A stretch of DNA of 64,000 nucleotides from DATHKG01 sp035489435. GTDB taxonomy: Bacteria; Bacteroidota; Bacteroidia; Chitinophagales; Chitinophagaceae. The DNA is taken from assembly GCA_035489435.1 (NCBI GenBank), contig DATHKG010000156.1; one strand, written 5' to 3'. Below, piece after piece: positions 1 through 8,200 of this stretch; position 1 is the first letter of the stretch; every line of letters begins with the position of its first letter. The notes beneath the pieces were generated by a model that saw nothing but the letters and a program-made list of their open reading frames with translations, was not told where the DNA came from and searched no databases. The position numbers and the translations under genes were made by a program.

Positions 1-500
1 AACGAGATTAGAACGTGCAGGATGGGCCTGAGGTTGGTTTGATTGCCACCTTCGATTCCTGTTCGGAGTTACCGAAGCCAATCAGGGCCCAACAGCAACC
101 AGCACTACAAGTATACCTAAAAAGCCGATCAGGGAACAAAAAGCTGATCGGAGACAAGAACCACCAGCGGCATGAACAATGGTATTAACCAGGAATCACA
201 GTGGCAAATCAAACCAACCGAAAGGCCCATCCGGCGAAGGGAAGAACCGAGTGAACGCCATGAACCTGCAACATCAACATCTAGCCAATAAGGCAACCAG
301 CACCACAAGCGTACCTAAAAAAGCCGATCAGGGAACAAAATCCGATCGGAGACAATCCCGCACGTGCGGGACATGAACAAACGTATTAACCGGGAATCAC
401 AGTGGCAAATCAAACCAACCGAAAGGCCCATTCGGCGAAGGGAAGAACCGAGTGAGCGCCACGAACGCGCAAAATCAACAATCTACAATAAAGCAACCCG
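1..500. repeat. Gene-free mosaic of direct and inverted repeats
   Basis: No convincing gene is present. A unit of about 200 bp occurs twice in direct orientation: GTATTAACC at 182 and 383, and GCCGATCAGGG at 124 and 323. The stretch 190-231 recurs as 391-432. The same stretch also occurs in inverted and more diverged form at 21-62 (GGTTGGTTTGAT against ATCAAACCAACC). A perfect 16-bp palindrome, TCCCGCACGTGCGGGA, lies at 356-371. Small open frames through this DNA repeat with the DNA unit and have no protein-like features. The region sits just beyond the 3' end of the DUF2400 gene. Origin unknown. Confidence 0.6.
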
Positions 501-1307
501 TCAGAACCTTTCAATTGCCCCAAGAGTGAAAAGGGCAAAATCATATTTCACAGGATCTTTGGGGTCGAATCTCCTGAGATATTCCGTCAGTTCCAATGCG
601 GCCTGCCAGTCTGAATTCGGACGGCTAAGCATATTAAATCGTTTGGCGACTCTAGCCACATGAACATCTATGGGACAAATCAGCTGGGACGGACTTATGT
701 TTTTCCATATTCCAAAATCAACACCTTTCCTGTCGTTTCTTACCATCCATCTTAAATACATATTGAGCCGTTTACAACCTGATTTCTTTTCAGGACTTGC
801 AATATGTTTGCGAGTACGGTAGGGAACATCTTCCAGGGAAAAGAAATACCTGTAAAAGCCATTCAGCGCTTCTGTTACATCAGTTGCTCCTGGTTGCATC
901 CACCTGGTAAACCCAGTTTCAAGGCTGGAATATTTCCGGTAATGCTGGCTTAGAAACTCTACGAAATATAAAAGATCAGTGTCGGTGAAAGTACGGTGTT
1001 TGAAACCTTCGAGTGTCCTGAGGCGCTCAGGATTTTCGTTGAGACAAAATTCATGGGGCGAATTATTCATTCGCGCCATGAGCTCTGTTGTTTTTTGAAT
1101 AATTGTAGTCCTGTTTCCCCAGGCAAAAATGGCAGCAAAAAGTGCCGCTATCTCGATGTCTTGTTTTTTTGTAAACCGATGAGGCACGGAGATGGGATCA
1201 TCTTTGATAAACCCGGGCTGATTATATTCTTCAACCTTTGCATCAAGGAATTCTTTGAGCCTGGGAATCATTTGATTTGTAAGATCTGCGGATTTCAATA
1301 CTACCAT
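501..1307 (-). CDS. TIGR02757 family protein (DUF2400)
   Basis: A 268-residue protein that I recognise as the TIGR02757/DUF2400 family, widespread in Bacteroidota and of unknown biochemical role. Visible family traits are the N-terminal KKQDIEIAALFAAIFAWGNR segment, the central FTDTDLLYFVEFL stretch, and the C-terminal CPIDVHVARVAKRF followed by YDFALFTLGA. The C-terminal part loosely resembles the HhH-GPD DNA glycosylase region, but the catalytic features are not evident. The frame stays open upstream to a TTG at 1364 inside the neighbouring gene. I chose the ATG at 1307 because it lies one base past that gene's stop, which suggests translational coupling with the cystathionine gamma-synthase gene. 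Confidence 0.85.
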   Translation of the reverse strand: MVVLKSADLTNQMIPRLKEFLDAKVEEYNQPGFIKDDPISVPHRFTKKQDIEIAALFAAIFAWGNRTTIIQKTTELMARMNNSPHEFCLNENPERLRTLEGFKHRTFTDTDLLYFVEFLSQHYRKYSSLETGFTRWMQPGATDVTEALNGFYRYFFSLEDVPYRTRKHIASPEKKSGCKRLNMYLRWMVRNDRKGVDFGIWKNISPSQLICPIDVHVARVAKRFNMLSRPNSDWQAALELTEYLRRFDPKDPVKYDFALFTLGAIERF

Positions 1308-1308
1308 C

Positions 1309-2448
1309 TCAGCCGATTGCTGCATCCAGGTCTTCAATAAGGTCATCAGCATCTTCAATACCAACGCTAAGCCTTATCAACGAATCACTAAGTCCGTTTT
1401 TAATACGTTCTTCCCTTGGTATAGAAGCATGGGTCATGCTGGCTGGATGGTTAATCAAGGATTCAACACCTCCGAGACTTTCAGCCAGTGCAAAAAGTTT
1501 TGTGGCAGATAATAATTTCATTGTCGCTTCAGTGTTATCGTCTTTTAATGTGAAGCTCATCATGCCACCAAAACCTCTCATTTGTTTTTTCGCTGTTGCA
1601 TAACCCGGGTGGTCTTCGAAGCCGCACCAATACACTTTTCCAACTTTTGGATTTGTTCTTAACCATCTTGCGATCTTTTCACCATTCTCGCAATGTCTTT
1701 GCATACGAACATGAAGTGTTTTTATTCCACGCAAAACAAGAAAGCAATCCATTGGACCAGGCACTGCGCCACAGCTTTTCTGAATAAAATATAATTGTTC
1801 GCGAAGAGAAGCATCATTCATTATCAAGGCTCCCTGTATTACATCGCTGTGACCGCCTAAGTATTTTGTTGAAGAATGAAGAACAAGATGCGCACCAAGG
1901 TCGAGTGGATTCTGGAGATAGGGTGAAGCAAAAGTATTATCGACACACACAATTATTTTTTTTCCTTCTGCAATTTTCGCAACAGCTGCAATGTCGGTGA
2001 TATTTATAAGAGGATTTGTAGGTGTCTCCAACCAGATCAGACGGGTTTTGTCGTTGATGTATGGCTTTATATTATCCGCCTCCTGCATATTCACGTAGTG
2101 AAATTTAATCCCATACTTCTCAAATATCTTTGTAAATAACCGGTAAGTACCACCGTACATATCATTGGAGGCTATCACTTCATCACCGGGATTTAATAGC
2201 TTAACAACCGCATCTGTTGCCGCAACGCCACTACTGAAAGCAAGTCCGAACTTCCCGTTTTCAATTACAGCCAGTGCCTCTTCCAATGCCTTCCGTGTTG
2301 GATTCTGTGAACGGGCATATTCGAATCCCTTGTTTTTTCCGGGGGCTTCCTGAACATAAGTTGAAGTCTGGTAAATCGGAGTCATGATAGCACCCGTCGA
2401 TGGATCCGGTTCTGTGCCTGCATGGATAAACTTCGTTGATAATTTCAT
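1309..2448 (-). CDS. metB: Cystathionine gamma-synthase / trans-sulfuration PLP enzyme
   Basis: A 379-residue PLP enzyme of the Cys/Met metabolism family. It should convert an activated homoserine plus cysteine to cystathionine in methionine synthesis. The gamma-lyase direction is possible and cannot be excluded from sequence. The PLP lysine is in HSSTKYLGGHSD (about Lys195). The cofactor-binding Asp lies in the VCVDNTFASPY segment (about 170), and the N-terminal YARSQNPTR motif (about 44-52) contributes across the dimer. Length is normal for the family. It starts at an ATG preceded by an imperfect 20-bp tandem repeat (TTTTAGTAC at about 2459-2498). The DUF2400 gene follows after one base, so the two are probably co-transcribed. 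Confidence 0.9.
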   Translation of the reverse strand: MKLSTKFIHAGTEPDPSTGAIMTPIYQTSTYVQEAPGKNKGFEYARSQNPTRKALEEALAVIENGKFGLAFSSGVAATDAVVKLLNPGDEVIASNDMYGGTYRLFTKIFEKYGIKFHYVNMQEADNIKPYINDKTRLIWLETPTNPLINITDIAAVAKIAEGKKIIVCVDNTFASPYLQNPLDLGAHLVLHSSTKYLGGHSDVIQGALIMNDASLREQLYFIQKSCGAVPGPMDCFLVLRGIKTLHVRMQRHCENGEKIARWLRTNPKVGKVYWCGFEDHPGYATAKKQMRGFGGMMSFTLKDDNTEATMKLLSATKLFALAESLGGVESLINHPASMTHASIPREERIKNGLSDSLIRLSVGIEDADDLIEDLDAAIG

Positions 2449-2852
2449 GATGTAAGAATTTTAGTACTGTCTTTTACATTTTAGTACAGTCATTTATATT
2501 TCTGTCGCCCCAAAACAGCGGGTTATTCCATTGGTCCTGAGGAGAAAAGAGCAGCAAAGATGGGGATTTTAATTTAGCGGATCCCAAACTTATCAAGTGT
2601 GTTTCCGTAATTCCATCTTAACAGAAAGTTAACCGGAAAAGCTCGATTTCACTGTAACATTTCTGAAACCCTGATCCCTGCTGCATGCCACTCCTTAATG
2701 CTATCTAACAGCCGTCTATTTATGTGCGAAATCGTTCGTATATCTTATCATGAGTTCACCACCCCTACCAATTTTCCTGCCCGGGTTTGTATCTATTCTA
2801 CATTTGACTCAGGAAAAAATCGAAATCGTTCAACCATAAAAAACATCAGATT
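2449..2852. other. 404-bp divergent intergenic region
   Basis: This region separates the divergent metB (-) and PepSY-like (+) genes and contains no convincing open frame. Next to metB is a short imperfect tandem repeat around TTTTAGTAC. A TACATTTG string at 2799-2806 fits the Bacteroidota -7 element TAnnTTTG and would place a transcript start about 40 bases before the 2853 gene. The matching -33 position reads CCTG, only half like TTTG, so this promoter is tentative. I saw no riboswitch fold upstream of metB. Confidence 0.4.
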
Positions 2853-3290
2853 ATGAAAAAGTTACTTGCCATTCTCGTCTCTACTCTTCTGGTTGTGTCA
2901 GCTTATGCAGTTGACCCCAAAGTCAACGAAAAAGTGCTGAAATCTTTTAATGAAACCTTCTCAGCCGCTGAAGATGTTAAATGGGAAGAGTTCCAGAATT
3001 ATTATACCGTAAGTTTTAATCAATCAGGCATTCAGTCGAAAGTGAATTATGACCACAGTGGTACTATGTTGAGTTCACTGCGTTACTATGCACCCCAATT
3101 GCTTCCGCTAAACATCTACAACCGCATCAAAAAGAACTATGCTAAAAAAGAAATGTTTGGTGTGACCGAAGTAACCTTCAGCAATGAAGTTGTATACTAT
3201 GTAAAACTTCAGGATGCAAAAACATGGATTACATTAAAGATTGATGGAGTAGGCAATGCAGAAGTTGTTGAAAAATACAAGAAAGCATAA
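2853..3290 (+). CDS. Small secreted PepSY-like protein
   Basis: A 145-residue protein with an N-terminal signal peptide (MKKLLAILVSTLLVVSAYA, cleavage near residue 20), so periplasmic or secreted. The mature part carries the pattern FNETFSAAEDVKWE, followed by alternating beta-rich segments ending in TWITLKIDGVG. It matches the small PepSY-like/BLIP-like proteins common in Bacteroidota, whose role is not established. A paralogue lies at 8201-8653, with the same layout and the FxxxFxxAxxVKWE core. The last codons and stop form the first unit of an 18-19 bp tandem array (3279-3346). Confidence 0.75.
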   Translation: MKKLLAILVSTLLVVSAYAVDPKVNEKVLKSFNETFSAAEDVKWEEFQNYYTVSFNQSGIQSKVNYDHSGTMLSSLRYYAPQLLPLNIYNRIKKNYAKKEMFGVTEVTFSNEVVYYVKLQDAKTWITLKIDGVGNAEVVEKYKKA

Positions 3291-3346
3291 CAAATATAAG
3301 AAAGCATAACAAATACAGAAAGCATAACAAATACAGAAAGCATAAT
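3279..3346. repeat. 18-19 bp tandem repeat spanning a stop codon
   Basis: Three and a half copies of a unit built on AAGAAAGCATAACAAATA begin inside the 3' end of the PepSY-like gene. The real stop TAA (3288-3290) is in the first unit and is repeated in each later copy. Units are 19, 19 and 18 bp with one or two differences, which points to recent slippage. Confidence 0.85.
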
Positions 3347-3372
3347 GGCAAGCTAAAGAATCTGTATAAATA

Positions 3373-5220
3373 TCATTGGCCCAGTAACAATCCGGTTACC
3401 AGGAATCGCCAATCAAAATTATCAGCCGCGTGGGAGTCCAGCGGCTGAATTTTTTTATCAAGTACCCCGCCATCAAGGATGCCGGCTTTGACCAGCGCAC
3501 GTTTTGATTCCTGTATCTGTTCCTGGAGATTCATATTTTCCATCCAGCTTTTTTGCGGGGGCTCATATCCTATTTTGTCTTTTCTCCAAACTATCTGATC
3601 AGGTAATGTTGAAGCCATAGTTTTTCTCAGGATCCACTTTGTGAATCCATCTCTTAACTTATAATGTACAGGAAGTGTAAAAAGAAAAGATACCAGTTCA
3701 TGACTTAGAAATGGTAGCCTTAATTCACGACCATGAGCCATACTGTTCCTGTCTGCATAGTGCAATAACTCATTAAGTCCAGACTCTGCAGTTTCGTAAT
3801 GTAGAATATCGTTAAGATTTCTTACTGTGGGCTTAGGGGGCAGTTTATCTGCCGGGCTAAAGGCGGCGAGGTAGTCCTTGTTTAGAAACAATGCATTTTT
3901 TACTCGGGTTGATTCGCGCTCCTTCAATGCAAAAGCAGTTAGAGATGGCTGGTAGGCTGCAATTTTGTTCTTCCACGACCAGTCAAAAGGAATCTTATTA
4001 TTCCTGAATTTTGTGAAAGTTTCTGTGAAAATCTTACCCGGTCCGCGATAGAGCTCCTGGAGGCCCCACTGAATATATTTAATATAGCCACCTAGCACTT
4101 CATCAGCCCCTTGTCCATCAAGCAAAACAACCGTGCCGGTTTCCTTTGCGCGTCTAAAAACAGCAAACTGGGCATAGGCACTGGCGGATGAAATAAAGGT
4201 TTCCTGGTGCCAGACCAGCTTTTCAATTTCAGATACCAGTTCTCCCGGACCAGGGATTACCGGATATGACTCACAGCCATAAGCCTGGTTTATCAAAGCA
4301 ATAAAAGCTGATTCATCAGAATGAAAACCGGGAAAAACGGCTGAGTAGGTTTTCAATGGCCGCTTGTCTATATCATAAATGCCTGCAACAATAGAAGAGC
4401 TGTCCAACCCGCCGCTTAAAGATGAGCCCAGGCTTACATCAGATCTCAACCTTATTTCCAATGAGCGCTTCCATAATTGTTGGAATTTCTCCAATACTTC
4501 GTTCTCGTTGAGCGTGTTCGTAATCTTTTTGCCGAGCTCCCAGTATTTTTTAATAACAACCTTATTATTCCCCGGTGTAAATCTAAGCGTTGAGGCAGCG
4601 GGCAATTCCGAAATACCGTGGTAGATGCTTTGTCCATCGCTTACCCGTTTTCGTGTATGCCCCAGGGTTAGAAAGTTTACAAGTTGTAAAGGGTCGATTT
4701 CGGATTGGGAAATAATCGCGCGGATCGCCTTTGTTTCTGAGCCGAACACCAGGCCTGAATCAGAAGCCCGGTAATAAAAAGGTTTTTCGCCAAACCGGTC
4801 GCGGGCTGCGAAAAGTTCCTGTTCCTGTTCATCCCAGATTGCAAACGCGAACATGCCCTCAAAATGTTTACAGCAGTCTGCGCCATAGTTTGAATAGGCT
4901 GCTAAAATGACCTCTGTATCTGATTTTGACTGAAACCTGTATCCCTTTTTTTCAAGGGATTCCCTAAGCTCTATATAATTATAGATTTCGCCATTATGAA
5001 CGATTGTGAAACGTTCCTGGTAATGCATGGGCTGCACTGCGGCTGATGACAGGTCAAGTATTGCGAGGCGCCTGTGACCAAAACCTGTAATTCCTGAAGG
5101 ATTGATCCAATATTGTTCACCATCGGGGCCACGGTGCGCAATGGCATCTGTCATCCTTTGAAGGCGTTCCCTGGTCACTGTGGACCTGTCAGTAGAAATA
5201 ATACCTGCAATACCGCACAT
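3373..5220 (-). CDS. asnB: Asparagine synthase (glutamine-hydrolysing)
   Basis: A 615-residue class II glutamine amidotransferase fused to an ATP-pyrophosphatase synthetase domain. It makes asparagine from aspartate, ATP and glutamine in the cytoplasm. After Met removal Cys2 (MCGIAGI) is the glutaminase nucleophile. The GATase domain includes HRGPDGE (29-35), HRRLAILDLS (49-58) and VHNGEIYNY (74-82). The synthetase P-loop is SGGLDSSS (269-276), and GQGADEVLGGY is also present. Length is typical. Some asnB-like enzymes modify cell-wall or secondary metabolites, but no such cluster surrounds this gene. It is convergent with the 2853 gene and has its own upstream region. Confidence 0.93.
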   Translation of the reverse strand: MCGIAGIISTDRSTVTRERLQRMTDAIAHRGPDGEQYWINPSGITGFGHRRLAILDLSSAAVQPMHYQERFTIVHNGEIYNYIELRESLEKKGYRFQSKSDTEVILAAYSNYGADCCKHFEGMFAFAIWDEQEQELFAARDRFGEKPFYYRASDSGLVFGSETKAIRAIISQSEIDPLQLVNFLTLGHTRKRVSDGQSIYHGISELPAASTLRFTPGNNKVVIKKYWELGKKITNTLNENEVLEKFQQLWKRSLEIRLRSDVSLGSSLSGGLDSSSIVAGIYDIDKRPLKTYSAVFPGFHSDESAFIALINQAYGCESYPVIPGPGELVSEIEKLVWHQETFISSASAYAQFAVFRRAKETGTVVLLDGQGADEVLGGYIKYIQWGLQELYRGPGKIFTETFTKFRNNKIPFDWSWKNKIAAYQPSLTAFALKERESTRVKNALFLNKDYLAAFSPADKLPPKPTVRNLNDILHYETAESGLNELLHYADRNSMAHGRELRLPFLSHELVSFLFTLPVHYKLRDGFTKWILRKTMASTLPDQIVWRKDKIGYEPPQKSWMENMNLQEQIQESKRALVKAGILDGGVLDKKIQPLDSHAADNFDWRFLVTGLLLGQ

Positions 5221-5351
5221 GGTTCCTTAGAGTAGTATGACCGGTCAATTTACCAGATAAGTTGTAAATGTATATTTATTGACCATTTGTAAATGTAAAG
5301 ATTCCGCGAAGAACAATTTATTCCTCCCAATAGGAATTGCAATCAAAGATT

Positions 5352-6008
5352 TCAATAAGAAATCGGGAGGCTGGCATAAAGACTATCCCAGGCGATATGC
5401 ATTACCATTTTATGGATTGTTTTAGCACTCTGCGGATCCTTTTCAAATTCCATGGTGAAACGCTCGAAAGGAATATTGGTTTTTTGAATTGGTACTGTGA
5501 AACGGTGGACATCTTTTGTGGAATCAAACTTAAGTCCCCAGGTGTACAAGTCATTGTTTAGTACAATTCGCCATTTATCAGGATAGGGGATAGAATACAG
5601 AATATATCTTCCCTGTTTTACAGTTTCGTTATTTATGCGGACATCGGTAAAAAATTCAATTTCAGTGGCTTCATTTGCTCCCAGCCTCCAGGGACTTCCA
5701 TATTTTACAACATCCCCAAAAATCAGTCGGTTGTCCTTTTTTGGGCGACTGTATATTACCCTGGCAATCAGGGGCTCCTGGATTGCTTTAACCATCTTTT
5801 GTTTAGAAAAATCAACCGGATAGTAACTCATATCCATCGGTGATTTATCAAGAGATACACCATCAGCGTCCTGTTGCAATTTGGTAGGTGGAGGGGTAAC
5901 CGTAATTTTATTATTTGGCAGGGTGTTTTCGGATTGATTACAGGCTGCAATAAGAAAGCAGAAAACGACAACCTTTATCCAGCCTAAATACAGGGATTTT
6001 TGTTTCAT
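5352..6008 (-). CDS. DUF2911 lipoprotein
   Basis: A protein of about 218 residues starting at MKQKSLYL, followed by a hydrophobic stretch and a lipobox-like FLIAACNQ, so probably a lipoprotein anchored outside the cytoplasmic membrane. The rest is one DUF2911 domain with the signature YSRPKKDNRLIFGDVV, PWRLGANEATEIEF and GRYILYSIP. Function is unknown. A longer frame extends upstream into the neighbouring gene; I chose the ATG at 6008 because it lies four bases after that gene's stop and begins the signal sequence. It is the second gene of a tandem DUF2911 pair. Confidence 0.85.
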   Translation of the reverse strand: MKQKSLYLGWIKVVVFCFLIAACNQSENTLPNNKITVTPPPTKLQQDADGVSLDKSPMDMSYYPVDFSKQKMVKAIQEPLIARVIYSRPKKDNRLIFGDVVKYGSPWRLGANEATEIEFFTDVRINNETVKQGRYILYSIPYPDKWRIVLNNDLYTWGLKFDSTKDVHRFTVPIQKTNIPFERFTMEFEKDPQSAKTIHKMVMHIAWDSLYASLPISY

Positions 6009-6012
6009 TTGT

Positions 6013-6576
6013 TTAAAATAAAAATGGAACGGTGCATTTAAAGTCATCCCAGGCAAATACCAGGTTTGCGCCACCATCATTACTTTTCTCCCACATGATC
6101 GTAAACGCTTCTGCCATTTCTGAATTCTTTTCCGGTTTTACATCATAACGAAACAGATCTTTTTTCTGATCATATTGAAAAGCTCCCCAGGTATCTGTTT
6201 CTTTATTAAATATGATGGTCCATTTATCATTTTCAGGAATAGCATAGATTGTATACTTACCTTTTTTTATCTTGTTCTTTCCAACGCTTGCATCTTTAAA
6301 TAATTCAATCTCGGTTGCTTCATTTGCGCCCATCCGCCAGACCTTCCCGAATTCTACCAGTTCACCCATCACTTTTCTACCATTTTTTTGTGGCCGGCTA
6401 TACATTACCCTTGCAAAGATTGATTCAGTTGTCTTATTCTGAATTTTAAGGATTGGATAGTTAACCGGGTAATAAGACATGTCCATCGGTGACTTATCTA
6501 TGGGTGTAAGTTTGGATTGGGCAAAAACACAGGTATTAAATACAGAAATGACAATTAAAAACAATAGCTGCTTCAT
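6013..6576 (-). CDS. DUF2911 secreted protein
   Basis: A 187-residue protein with a cleavable signal peptide (MKQLLFLIVISVFNTCVFAQ) and a DUF2911 domain: YSRPQKNGRKVMGELV, VWRMGANEATEIELF, GKYTIYAIPENDKWTIIFN. It shares both the family core and the preceding DKSPMDMSYYPV segment with its downstream neighbour, so the two arose by tandem duplication. This copy lacks the lipobox and is probably soluble in the periplasm, whereas the neighbour looks membrane anchored. Function is unknown. The upstream gap holds a perfect 12-bp tandem duplication (GAGATCAACTTT at 6669-6692). Confidence 0.85.
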   Translation of the reverse strand: MKQLLFLIVISVFNTCVFAQSKLTPIDKSPMDMSYYPVNYPILKIQNKTTESIFARVMYSRPQKNGRKVMGELVEFGKVWRMGANEATEIELFKDASVGKNKIKKGKYTIYAIPENDKWTIIFNKETDTWGAFQYDQKKDLFRYDVKPEKNSEMAEAFTIMWEKSNDGGANLVFAWDDFKCTVPFLF

Positions 6577-6735
6577 ACAAGAATGAATTGAGCAACGAAT
6601 TTAATTTATTATGCAATAAACATAAATGTTTTAATCTGCATCCCTGCTAATGACAATTTAATGTTACTGAGATCAACTTTGAGATCAACTTTAAGAATTT
6701 CTTCACAAGCATTGCCATATCAGTATCAGTCAGTA

Positions 6736-7320
6736 TCAGAATCCACCGATAGTATTTTGAGTAAACCGAATGAGTTCCGGGAAGAACATCCTGTAAGCAT
6801 ATTCAAGCTTGTCCTTATTTAACAGGAACAATTTAAAGGCGGCTTCGCTATCCGACATATAAACTGCCCGGTAAGCCAGTCCCTCAAAACTTCTTCCGAT
6901 ACCAGTATTGTTTCGATAGTTTAATAACCAGTTATACTTTTTCATGGAGGGGAACAATTGATTGAAGCGGGGAGGAAAGATCGATGTATAATTATCGAGC
7001 GTATTATAAACCTCCTGGCAAAAAGTTTCAAGGGAACCAGGTTCAAAAAGTTGTTTATCGTTAGCTATGAAATAATCATAAGCAATATCCATGAATGCAC
7101 CGCTATATAAACCATAAACCGGTTGAAAAATCTGCCTGGCAGATTTTGTTACCGGGTGCATATCGGTAAAATCATCTATAGCACGATGCAGATCGATGCC
7201 TGATAGAATATCGGGAGCGTATTCATATTTTTTTTTTCCTTTAACAAAGTCGCTGATCATATTCCCAACCAGGATTCCCGGCCGGTTAAAAGAAAGGTAG
7301 GCATGAGCCAGATAATTCAT
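6736..7320 (-). CDS. acpH: ACP phosphodiesterase family protein
   Basis: A 194-residue protein beginning MNYLAHAYLSF, matching the AcpH/DUF479 family. Characterised members remove the 4'-phosphopantetheine arm from acyl carrier protein. Putative metal-binding residues of the HD-like fold are visible in GNMISDFVKGK and GIDLHRAIDDFTDMHP, and AFMDIAYDYF follows the family pattern. Length is normal. An in-frame TTG lies nine bases upstream, but the ATG at 7320 matches the family start. The gene stands alone between the DUF2911 pair and a long gene-poor stretch. Confidence 0.85.
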   Translation of the reverse strand: MNYLAHAYLSFNRPGILVGNMISDFVKGKKKYEYAPDILSGIDLHRAIDDFTDMHPVTKSARQIFQPVYGLYSGAFMDIAYDYFIANDKQLFEPGSLETFCQEVYNTLDNYTSIFPPRFNQLFPSMKKYNWLLNYRNNTGIGRSFEGLAYRAVYMSDSEAAFKLFLLNKDKLEYAYRMFFPELIRFTQNTIGGF

Positions 7321-7799
7321 AGTATACAATTTAAGCTATCTGATCCAGCTGGAAATATTTTTGCCTGCCCTCTTGCATATATAGAAAGCCTAACAGTTTG
7401 ATAAGGTTAGTATGAAGAAGAAAAAAAACATGGATTTTTTTTCGTGATGAACGGTAAATGTCCGGAAGCGTACACAATTCCCATTTTCGTTCACCCATTC
7501 GTGTTATTATAGGATTATAAATGAATGAATTATGATATTGACATAGTAGCGTGCCAATTTCTATTAGTAGATTAACGTTGATTAACATAGATGAATTACC
7601 AACATATGTGACAATCGTGAAAGCCTTTACCCGCTTGAGTTATAAGAGAATTTATCGTTTTACACAATAAGTGCTGAACGGATTTATTTTTTGATTGATT
7701 TAACAATAGACGCCATTAATCACTATTCACTTGACAACTGAATTACTGCGATATATCTTTGTGTCATCAATCGGAAGTCAACCGGGCGATACCAGAAAA
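7321..7799. other. Gene-poor stretch with one candidate promoter
   Basis: AT-rich DNA with no convincing gene. An 85-codon frame on the - strand has no family features and was discarded. At the right end a CTTG at 7730-7733, then 20 bp, then TATCTTTG at 7754-7761 resembles the Bacteroidota -33/-7 promoter pair reading rightward. Confidence 0.4.
7730..7761 (+). promoter_or_regulatory. Candidate Bacteroidota-type promoter
   Basis: CTTG (7730-7733) and TATCTTTG (7754-7761) with a 20-bp gap match TTTG-N19-TAnnTTTG closely. Transcription would begin near 7768, serving a small frame at 7800 and possibly the PepSY-like gene at 8201 through a leader of about 430 bases. Confidence 0.4.
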
Positions 7800-7979
7800 A
7801 TGAACCAGGTAATTATCACAAACAACTTTCAGGCGCAGGCAACATATACTAATGTTACAAGAAACGCGTTTATGGTCGGGCAAGTGAAAAGAACGGCTAC
7901 AATTCCCCAGGTAGACGGTGTAAATGTGCCTTCCAGTCTTTTAAAAATATTTTTTCTTCAAACTGTAACATTAATCTGA
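7800..7979 (+). CDS. Possible small protein of 59 residues
   Basis: An ATG-started frame (MNQVIITNNFQAQATYTNV...) about 35 bases after a candidate promoter. It has no signal peptide, no recognised motif and no family I know. The only support is its spacing from the promoter and the lack of other coding sequence around it. It could equally be part of the untranslated leader of the 8201 gene. Confidence 0.22.
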   Translation: MNQVIITNNFQAQATYTNVTRNAFMVGQVKRTATIPQVDGVNVPSSLLKIFFLQTVTLI

Positions 7980-8200
7980 AACTCACGTCTTATTTCTATA
8001 CAAGCAGTAACTGATAAAAAGAAAACAACAACAAGAAAACGAGACGCAAAAGCAATAGCAACTCAAACAAAAAAATAATAACAAACAACAAAAACATAAA
8101 ACAACAATTGAAAACACAAAAAGAACAAACCACACCGTCAATTTCACGATTCAACCAAGAAACAACATTTAACAAAACCCCCTTTATAAAAAACACAAAA
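7980..8200 (+). promoter_or_regulatory. Purine/A-rich, T-poor leader before a secreted-protein gene
   Basis: From about 8008 to 8200 the + strand is dominated by A, with long runs of AAC/AAA words and very few T. The compositional skew stops at the signal-peptide ATG at 8201. A frame stays open through it from 8108, but its residues (K, Q, T and N rich) only reflect the base bias. I read it as an unstructured 5' leader, which in Bacteroidota, where Shine-Dalgarno pairing is rare, may favour ribosome loading. Confidence 0.45.

Noticed and set aside
364..663. Possible protein frame through the left-end repeats
   Set aside because: It runs through repeat DNA and then antisense to the DUF2400 gene, with no domain or start context.
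2449..2852. SAM riboswitch or other leader RNA before metB
   Set aside because: No recognisable conserved core or stem arrangement, only a short imperfect tandem repeat.
7331..7588. 85-codon frame on the - strand
   Set aside because: No recognisable motif, AT-rich bias and poor context upstream of acpH.
8108..8200. N-terminal extension of the PepSY-like protein at 8201
   Set aside because: It would bury the signal peptide; the composition is just the A-rich leader translated.
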